Of a stretch of DNA of 64,000 nt, positions 58,160 to 64,000 are shown piece by piece. The notes under the pieces are model-generated. The model had not been told where the DNA came from. It searched no databases and saw only the letters and a program-made list of their open reading frames with translations. This stretch comes from Klebsiella sp. BIGb0407. GTDB taxonomy: Bacteria; Pseudomonadota; Gammaproteobacteria; Enterobacterales; Enterobacteriaceae. A program made the translations under genes and the position numbers. The stretch spans positions 62,001 to 126,000 of the forward strand of contig NZ_JANUEQ010000009.1 of NCBI RefSeq assembly GCF_024807845.1, given 5' to 3'. Each line of letters starts with the position of its first letter. The first letter of the stretch is position 1.

Positions 58160-59098
58160 GTGACTAACCTGCCTCTTTCCACCATTCAGGCTATCACTGT
58201 AGCAAAAGCCTACTTTATTGAACGTAAGACGAAAAGTCAGATTGCTGAAGAGATGGCTATCTCGCGCTTTCGCGTTGCTCGTTTGATAGATGATGCCATC
58301 GAACGGGGTCTGGTTAAATTCGTCATTCAAGACCAGCAAGTTATCGATGTTGAGCTGTCACAGCAAATTAAGAAAAAATTCAATCTCGATGAGGCCGTGG
58401 TACTGGCAGGTCCGGACCTACCCTCAGGCGCACTGACTGAACAGTTAGGTAAGCTCGGAGCATCGGTTGTTGAAGAGATCCTTAAACCAGGCATGCATGT
58501 TGGCATTGCCTCTGGCCGGGTACTTTCTGCGGTAGCAGACGCCCTGACCGTACTGCCTATGCTAAAAGTAGTGCAAGCCGCGGGCGCACAACCCGGAATG
58601 GAGTTCACACATAACTCTATTGAACTCGTCCACCGTATTGCCGCTATTGGCGGCGGGAAAGCCTATCCTATCTATGTCCCTATGTGGGTCGATAACCCCG
58701 AAACGGCACAGAATTTATTGCTGGAGCCGAGTATCGCCGCGGTCCATAAAATGTATGACTCGCTGGATGTCCTGCTCACCGGAATAGGCTCCTGGTCACC
58801 CGCAGAGTCCTGTATGTTCCATACCTTCCCTGAGGAATGGAAAAAAGAGGTCTTGCAGGCTGGCGTCTGCGCAGATATCTGTACCACTATCATCGACCGC
58901 GATGGAAACGCTATTCCTTCTCCTTTAGATAAGGTTGGTCTGTCTATGGTGGCGGAACAAGTCCGTAAAGTCCGCCAGGTAGTGGCGATTGCCGGTGGTT
59001 TAGAGAAACGTGAAGCCATTGCCGCAACGCTAAAAGGTCACTGGGTCAGCACCCTGGTGACGGATGCCGGTGTCGCTCGTTATCTGTTAACCGTCTAG
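58160..59098 (+). CDS. SorC-family transcriptional regulator (second)
   Basis: A 312-residue SorC protein starting at GTG 58160, nine bases after GGGAG. The helix-turn-helix is YFIERKTKSQIAEEMAISRFRVARLIDDAIERGLVKF (about 15-51). The effector domain has GIASGRVLSAV, VVQAAGAQPGM and a C-terminal VAIAGGLEKREAIAATLKG. It differs clearly from the first SorC protein in sequence, so this is not a recent duplicate. The repeated GCTCATTTGAT sites flank it and the next promoter. Confidence 0.88.
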   Translation: MTNLPLSTIQAITVAKAYFIERKTKSQIAEEMAISRFRVARLIDDAIERGLVKFVIQDQQVIDVELSQQIKKKFNLDEAVVLAGPDLPSGALTEQLGKLGASVVEEILKPGMHVGIASGRVLSAVADALTVLPMLKVVQAAGAQPGMEFTHNSIELVHRIAAIGGGKAYPIYVPMWVDNPETAQNLLLEPSIAAVHKMYDSLDVLLTGIGSWSPAESCMFHTFPEEWKKEVLQAGVCADICTTIIDRDGNAIPSPLDKVGLSMVAEQVRKVRQVVAIAGGLEKREAIAATLKGHWVSTLVTDAGVARYLLTV

Positions 59099-59197
59099 TC
59101 GCCAGAGACGTCTTCGTCCCCCTCCCTTAACCCATATTTGATAACTTAATCACTGTATTCATGCAATGACAGCCTGTTGTTGCATGAATAATGATGT

Positions 59198-59290
59198 GCT
59201 CATTTGATAAGTATACGCGCACACTTGACGCCTGATACCTCCAGGGTATGTTAGAGTCAATCAAATGAGCAAAGAGTGCAATCAAATGAG
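59198..59290 (+). promoter_or_regulatory. Promoter and repeated operators of the sugar operon
   Basis: TTGACG (59225-59230) and TATGTT (59247-59252), spaced 16 bases, form a promoter. GCTCATTTGAT lies upstream at 59198-59208. Inverse copies ATCAAATGAGC (59260-59270) and ATCAAATGAG (59281-59290) lie at and just after the start point. The last copies include two possible ATG starts of the SIS gene. Confidence 0.65.
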
Positions 59291-59921
59291 TAAACAACTT
59301 GATATCGCAAAAATAGCGCAAGGCGTCATAGAGAATGACCTCCAGGCCGTAAATGCTATCCGATCCCTGTTCGAACAACCTGTTTTCCATGATGCAGCCC
59401 GGGCGATTGCCGACTGCAAAGGCAAAATACTGGTCACCGGTAGCGGTACCAGTGGCGCCGTCGCTCATCGTTCCGCCCACCTTTTTTCTGTCTGCGGCAC
59501 TCCCGCATTCCATCTTCCTCCTAGTGATGGGCTACACGGCGGTATGGGAGCCTTAACCGCAGATGACCTTATTCTGGCGTTCTCAAAGGGCGGCAGCTCA
59601 CAAGAGCTGAATGATTTCTGTCGCCTTGGAAAAAAATTATGCAAATCACTGATCGTGGTAACGGCTAATCCTCAATCTGAATTCGCACAGCTGGCAGACT
59701 ATGTCCTGACCATTCCACTGGCGAAAAATTGCGATTTAGGCGGTGTAGTCGCGACGGGCTGTACTCTTTCATTCTCTGCGCTGACTGATGTATTGGTGGA
59801 AATCACCCGTCAGATGCGAGGCTATGAATGGGAATCATTCTTCTATACTCATCCAGCAGGTGCAGTCGGTAAGCATGCACAAGACAGTTTAAAACAGCTG
59901 CATAACTCAGCGCAGGGGTAA
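59286..59921 (+). CDS. SIS-domain sugar isomerase
   Basis: Start taken at ATG 59286, with AAAGAG nine bases upstream; ATG 59265 would be only a few bases from the predicted transcript start. The 211-residue protein is one SIS domain: VTGSGTSGAVAHRSAHLFSVCGTPAFHLPPSDGLHGG, then DLILAFSKGGSSQELNDF and VVTANPQSEFAQLADYVLTIPLA. The fold is like KdsD, 6-phospho-3-hexuloisomerase and similar aldose-ketose isomerases. It is first in the operon with the kinase and importer and probably interconverts a sugar phosphate of the pathway. Confidence 0.85.
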   Translation: MSKQLDIAKIAQGVIENDLQAVNAIRSLFEQPVFHDAARAIADCKGKILVTGSGTSGAVAHRSAHLFSVCGTPAFHLPPSDGLHGGMGALTADDLILAFSKGGSSQELNDFCRLGKKLCKSLIVVTANPQSEFAQLADYVLTIPLAKNCDLGGVVATGCTLSFSALTDVLVEITRQMRGYEWESFFYTHPAGAVGKHAQDSLKQLHNSAQG

Positions 59922-61372
59922 TGACCATGATGCGGGATATTGTTGCGGGTATAGACTCATCGACTCAATCATGCACTGTGATGCTGCGTGACCTGAAAAC
60001 AGGCGCAGTAGTCGCAGAGGCAAAGGCTCCCCACCCACCGTCGACGCCGCCTTGCAGTGAGCAAGATCCGACTGTCTGGTGGGAAGCGCTGAAAATTGCC
60101 TTGCATGAACTCCGTGACTGGTGGCCGAGAATTGCCGGTCTTGCCGTCGGTGGTCAGGGGCACGGGCTGGTTATCCTCGATAAACACGACAATCCACTAC
60201 GTCCCGCAAAACTCTGGAATGATACTGAGTCCGCTCCCGAAGCTCAGGAACTATCTGACAAATTCCCTGCATGGCAATGGGCGGCATTAACCGGATCGGT
60301 TCCGGGCCCGGCGATGACCATTTCTAAACTGGCATGGACAGAAGCGCACTGCCCGGGACTACTTGCAGCCAGCCACCGAATTATGCTGCCGTTTGATTAT
60401 TTGGTGTACAAACTCAGTGGCAGCTTTGTTACCGAACGAGGCGGTGCGTCAGGAACCGGTTATTTCAATCCTTTTGACAATACCTGGCAGCCACAATTAG
60501 CTGAGCTGGTTAATCCGGATATTGACTGGCTGGCACGCTGGCCAGCCATTATTCCCTCCAGCCAGCCCGCCGGGAAAGTGATTGCAGAGGCGGGATTTGA
60601 GCAACTCACCGGGGCGATTGTCGGTGTCGGTACCGGGGATAATATGTCTGCCGCGCTGGGCATGAATCTGTTACCGGGTGATATGGCTATCTCTATTGGT
60701 ACCAGCGGCACACTGTATGGTATTAGCCCCGAAGGAATTATCGATACCAGCGGCACAATTAATGGCTACGCTGACGCAACCGGTCAGTTTATGCCGATGA
60801 TAACCACGCTCAATGCCGCCAAAGTCACAGATACCTTTCGCCGTATCTTACGTGCTACCACCGCTGAATTTGATGAACTGGCTCTGACAGCCACGCCCGG
60901 TGCCCACGGTCTGACGCTCCTGCCCTGGCTGGATGGCGAACGTACGCCGAATTTACCGCACCAGACGGGGCAATTACACGGCATCCTGACCACTACCACC
61001 GCAAATGATATTGCCCGGGCAGCCATTGAAGGCGTGCTCTGTGGACTGCTTTCAGGCGGTAAAAAACTCGCAGAACATAACTTTATCAGCGACGGTCGCC
61101 TGGTCATTACGGGGGGCGGTGCAAAATCAAAAGCCTACTGTCAGATACTTGCCGACCTTACCGGGAAAACGGTCTATATCTCCCCGGTTGGCGAAACTGC
61201 CGCCGCAGGTGCCGCGGTGCAGGCGGCTGCCGCGGTATTAAAATTGAGTAATGCAGAGATGGCTGAGCGCTGGAGCTGCCCTCTGGAAATAGCCGCAGAG
61301 CCACAATATGACAGCCGACAAGTTCTTGAAAATTATCAGTTACGCGTTAACAGCAGTCTGGGAGAAGATTAA
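59921..61372 (+). CDS. FGGY-family carbohydrate kinase (xylulokinase-like)
   Basis: A 483-residue kinase. The N-terminal phosphate loop is AGIDSSTQSCTVMLRDL, followed by GGQGHGLVILD near 78, GTGDNMSAALG, ISIGTSGTLYG near 254 and the C-terminal VITGGGAKSKAYCQILADLTGKTVY. These fit the xylulokinase subgroup of FGGY kinases, which phosphorylate ketoses. It overlaps the SIS gene by one base (TAATG) and the permease gene by one base. The ketose is unknown; together with the class II aldolase it suggests kinase-then-aldolase breakdown. Confidence 0.9.
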   Translation: MTMMRDIVAGIDSSTQSCTVMLRDLKTGAVVAEAKAPHPPSTPPCSEQDPTVWWEALKIALHELRDWWPRIAGLAVGGQGHGLVILDKHDNPLRPAKLWNDTESAPEAQELSDKFPAWQWAALTGSVPGPAMTISKLAWTEAHCPGLLAASHRIMLPFDYLVYKLSGSFVTERGGASGTGYFNPFDNTWQPQLAELVNPDIDWLARWPAIIPSSQPAGKVIAEAGFEQLTGAIVGVGTGDNMSAALGMNLLPGDMAISIGTSGTLYGISPEGIIDTSGTINGYADATGQFMPMITTLNAAKVTDTFRRILRATTAEFDELALTATPGAHGLTLLPWLDGERTPNLPHQTGQLHGILTTTTANDIARAAIEGVLCGLLSGGKKLAEHNFISDGRLVITGGGAKSKAYCQILADLTGKTVYISPVGETAAAGAAVQAAAAVLKLSNAEMAERWSCPLEIAAEPQYDSRQVLENYQLRVNSSLGED

Positions 61373-62439
61373 TGAGCACTCAAGACAACACCAAACCTCG
61401 GACAAAACCCTTTAGAGTTCCTGCTGAAACAGGAATAGCAGTGGTATTCATCCTGGTGATGATAGGTGGATTTATTGCCTCACCCAACTTTTTAACCGTC
61501 TCTAATATTATGATCCTCCTGCTCAATGGCGCGGTCATTGCGTTTCTCTGCCTGGGGCAATCATTTGTATTGCTGACTGGAGGTATCGATCTTTCCTGCG
61601 GTTCGATTGTAGCGATGACCTGTGTGGTCGCCGCACTATTAATGGAAAAGTTTGGTATATCCTGGCAATTAACTATACCGATAGTGCTCGCGGTCGGGGC
61701 ACTGACCGGTTTTGTTAATGGTTTAATCATTGAGCGTACCGGAGTACCGCCGTTTATCGTGACCTTTGCCATGATGGGAGTCGCTGCGTCTATTCCGCAA
61801 ATTATTACCGGCGCTGAGTCTATTCGTGTAACACAAATTGGCTACAGCTTAATTGGTCAGTCAAAACCATTAGGTATTCCCTTCCCGGTTATTGCCTTGC
61901 TGATTGCAGTGGTGATTGCGGTTATTTTCTTACGCCGCACCGTCACGGGCACGCATATCTATGCCGTAGGTGGTAATGCGGATGCAGCAAGACTTTCCGG
62001 GATCAGTATCCCACGCATTACCCTGCTGGTGTATTCCATTTCAGGCCTGTGCGCTGCTTGTGGTGGCTTAATTTATGGTTCAAGACTGATGACAGGCTAC
62101 CCGACCGCAGGCCGTGGCGATGAACTGTTCTTCTCTATTGCCGGTGCAGTAGTCGGTGGAGTCAGTCTGTTTGGCGGAACCGGTAGCATTATCGGCGCAA
62201 TGATCGGTGCGATGCTTATCGCCGCAATTTCAAACTTAATGAATGTGATGAACGTCAGTGCTTACTGGCAACCCTTGGTTATCGGCCTCATCATCCTGTT
62301 CGGTGTCACTTTCGACACGCTTCGCTCTTCAAGAAAATTAACACTGCCCTGGCTGAAATCCAGGAAAACACTTCACGCTGCACCCATAAAAAACGAAAAC
62401 CAAAGTACCTTACAAGAAGGGGATACACATGCAAAATAG
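61372..62439 (+). CDS. Ribose-type sugar ABC transporter permease
   Basis: A 355-residue RbsC-like permease with about ten hydrophobic segments. The conserved FLCLGQSFVLLTGGIDLSCGSIVAM and GNADAARLSGISI segments are family hallmarks, as is the GRGDELFFSIAGAVVGGVSLFGG region. Overlaps the kinase and the binding-protein gene (11 bases). Imports the pathway sugar with the two following genes. Confidence 0.92.
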   Translation: MSTQDNTKPRTKPFRVPAETGIAVVFILVMIGGFIASPNFLTVSNIMILLLNGAVIAFLCLGQSFVLLTGGIDLSCGSIVAMTCVVAALLMEKFGISWQLTIPIVLAVGALTGFVNGLIIERTGVPPFIVTFAMMGVAASIPQIITGAESIRVTQIGYSLIGQSKPLGIPFPVIALLIAVVIAVIFLRRTVTGTHIYAVGGNADAARLSGISIPRITLLVYSISGLCAACGGLIYGSRLMTGYPTAGRGDELFFSIAGAVVGGVSLFGGTGSIIGAMIGAMLIAAISNLMNVMNVSAYWQPLVIGLIILFGVTFDTLRSSRKLTLPWLKSRKTLHAAPIKNENQSTLQEGDTHAK

Positions 62440-63412
62440 TAAGAAGTTATCCGTCGGTATTTTAATTCTTGCGGCTGTCACAGCGCTGTCCGGCTGTAAC
62501 CGCGAGGATGATAAACAGACCACCAATGAACCCGCCAGGAAAACTCTGGGAGTCACATTACCTAACTTAACTAATCCGTATTATGTGGCAATGAAAAAGA
62601 GTTTTGAGGATAGTGCGGCAGCCCAGGGCATGAATATAAAAATCTCCATTGCCGATAATGACGATGCCAAACAACTCTCTCAGGTGGAAAGTTTTATTCA
62701 GCAGAAAGTAGATGCTGTGGCCGTAAACTGTGTGTCTTCCGGCCCTTGTGTGGCAGGCATTAATCAGTTGAATAAAGCCAATATCCCGGCTTTTACTATC
62801 AACTTACTGCCCGATAGTGAAAGTATGAAACTACAGAATGTGACTGTGGTACAAGGCGTACAGACAGATCAACGTGAAGGTGGGCGTTTAATCGGTGAAG
62901 CATTACTGAAAGAAATCGGCCCGGATGGCTCGGCCATTATCGGTATTGTCGGTGAGCCTACCTCGGTTTCAGCTAATGCTCGTGATGATGGTTTTAAAGA
63001 TGCCCTGGCTGTGAATAAAAACGTTAAATTTGTTGCCCTGGTAAACGGTAAAGTTGAAGAGACTACTTCGCTAAAAGTCACAACAGAAATGCTACAGGGC
63101 AATCCCGATATTACCGTCGTATTCTCTGATACCGAGCCCGCAGCAATCGGAGCATTAGCCGCAATTAATCAACTGGGTGCGAAAGACCGCGTCAAACTCT
63201 ACAGCTTTGTCGATAAAGAAGGCGTTAAAGCGATTCAGGATAATAGCGTGCTGAAAGCTGGTGCAATTCAAGAGCCTGTCAAACTGGCAGAAATCCTCGT
63301 GGAAAGCGTTAAGAAGAGCCTGAACGGTGAAACAGTCCCTGACATGATCAATAACCCGCCGTTATTGGTTAATAAGGATAACGCCGCCACTGTTATTGGT
63401 TCTGCTTATTAA
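62429..63412 (+). CDS. Ribose-type sugar-binding lipoprotein
   Basis: A 327-residue periplasmic-binding protein. The signal has a lipobox (ALSGC near residue 23), so it is probably membrane-anchored, unlike the soluble RbsB of E. coli. GVTLPNLTNPYYVAMKKSFEDSAAAQGM and DNDDAKQLSQVESFIQQKVDAVAVN are the family's usual N-domain. A hairpin follows before the ATPase gene, which often adjusts the amount of binding protein relative to its partners. Confidence 0.9.
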   Translation: MQNSKKLSVGILILAAVTALSGCNREDDKQTTNEPARKTLGVTLPNLTNPYYVAMKKSFEDSAAAQGMNIKISIADNDDAKQLSQVESFIQQKVDAVAVNCVSSGPCVAGINQLNKANIPAFTINLLPDSESMKLQNVTVVQGVQTDQREGGRLIGEALLKEIGPDGSAIIGIVGEPTSVSANARDDGFKDALAVNKNVKFVALVNGKVEETTSLKVTTEMLQGNPDITVVFSDTEPAAIGALAAINQLGAKDRVKLYSFVDKEGVKAIQDNSVLKAGAIQEPVKLAEILVESVKKSLNGETVPDMINNPPLLVNKDNAATVIGSAY

Positions 63413-63425
63413 TCTCGGCCCTTGA

Positions 63426-63459
63426 ATAATTCGCGTAGCGACAAGGCTACGCGAATTAT
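63426..63459 (+). repeat. Perfect intra-operon hairpin
   Basis: ATAATTCGCGTAGC at 63426-63439 and GCTACGCGAATTAT at 63446-63459 are perfect 14-bp complements with a six-base loop. It lies in the 86-base gap between the binding-protein and ATPase genes. No T run follows, so transcript stabilisation or partial termination is likely. Confidence 0.7.
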
Positions 63460-63498
63460 CAGGGGTATCCGTAGCTATTCGCCAGAGAAGATTGAAAG

Positions 63499-64000
63499 AT
63501 GAATTATATTGCTCAACAAATAAAAATCGGATTTTCTGGTGTACAGGTATTACACGGCGTTGATTTCTGTGTAGAACCCGGCACGATCCATGGTTTGTTT
63601 GGCCATAATGGTGCGGGAAAATCGACGTTATTAAAAATTCTCGCTGGCGTTAACACGCCCGATAGCGGTGAGCTTTTAATTGGTGATGTCCCTGTTCATC
63701 TTTCCTCTCCAAGAGATGCATTAAATCAGCGTATTGCCTGTGTTTATCAAGAACTCAGACTTATTCCAGGTATGAGTGTCTGGCAAAATCTCTTTCTTGG
63801 GCGGGAACTAAGAAAAGCCGGTGGCTTTTTAGATGAAAAAGGGATGATAGCGCATACAGAAACCGTTCTGGCAGAATATCAGCTTGATTTCCAGCCAACG
63901 GCATTGGTGAAAGAGCTTTCACATCCAGAGAAACAAATGCTGGAAGTGGTGACCAACCTGGACCGTGATGCCCGATTTTTATTCTTAGATGAACCCACCA
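63499..64000 (+). CDS. Ribose-type sugar ABC transporter ATP-binding protein (partial)
   Basis: An open frame from ATG 63499 runs off the window, giving 167 residues of an RbsA-type double ATPase. Walker A is GHNGAGKST near 35, Q-loop VYQELRLIPGM near 85, and Walker B FLFLDEPT is at the very end. The signature region reads ELSHPEKQMLEV, without the usual LSGGQ glycines; variants such as LSxxxxQ are known in sugar-importer halves. It completes the importer of this locus. Confidence 0.88.
   Translation, partial: MNYIAQQIKIGFSGVQVLHGVDFCVEPGTIHGLFGHNGAGKSTLLKILAGVNTPDSGELLIGDVPVHLSSPRDALNQRIACVYQELRLIPGMSVWQNLFLGRELRKAGGFLDEKGMIAHTETVLAEYQLDFQPTALVKELSHPEKQMLEVVTNLDRDARFLFLDEPT

Overview
The window reads as chromosomal DNA of an enteric bacterium (Enterobacterales, most likely Enterobacteriaceae). 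Many genes are close relatives of Escherichia, Klebsiella and Yersinia genes: bglGFB, malI-malXY, a Klebsiella-type nas region, ybcLM-like genes and a yersiniabactin-type iron uptake locus. Genes are densely packed and base composition is moderate. I could not fix the genus. I saw no tRNA, rRNA, CRISPR array or intact transposase.

Layout. 1-3.2 kb: end of a PTS EIIB domain, a large secreted metallophosphoesterase, and a DUF4239 membrane protein. 3.6-8.5 kb: an IclR regulator and a sugar-acid type operon (DHDPS-family lyase, MFS transporter, UxaA/GarD-family dehydratase). The dehydratase is interrupted by one in-frame amber codon. 8.6-11 kb: a membrane PQQ-dependent dehydrogenase. 11.9-19.3 kb: a nas region with NasR, a sigma-54 promoter, an antitermination leader, NasFED and nitrite reductase, but no nitrate reductase genes. 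19.5-23.8 kb: bglG-bglF-bglB with two antiterminator/terminator modules. 23.9-30.2 kb: a TetR regulator and a three-gene RND efflux operon. 30.2-31.3 kb: insertion-sequence debris and hicAB. 31.3-39.9 kb: an iron-uptake island (FyuA-like receptor, YbtX-like MFS, a small unknown protein, YbtA-like AraC regulator, YbtP/YbtQ-like ABC proteins) with Fur boxes but no siderophore biosynthesis genes.

39.9-50.2 kb: an apparently uncharacterised catabolic cluster. A LysR regulator faces an operon for an iron-sulfur flavoreductase, a cytosine deaminase-like amidohydrolase, a RidA protein, a creatininase-family hydrolase, a three-part NMT1-type ABC importer and an FAD oxidase. An opposing operon encodes an ABM-family monooxygenase, a tandem ACT protein and an ArsR-type regulator. 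The gene set suggests import and degradation of a small nitrogen heterocycle; the substrate is unknown. 50.6-54.6 kb: malI and malXY with two MalI operators. 54.7-56.1 kb: ybcL/ybcM-like pair. 56.2-64 kb: a sugar-catabolic locus of unknown substrate (class II aldolase, two SorC-family regulators, SIS isomerase, FGGY kinase, ribose-type ABC importer), cut off by the window end.

The strongest leads are the heterocycle-type cluster, the receptor/transporter-only Ybt-like locus, the nas operon lacking nitrate reductase, the amber-interrupted dehydratase, and the two-regulator sugar locus with repeated operators.
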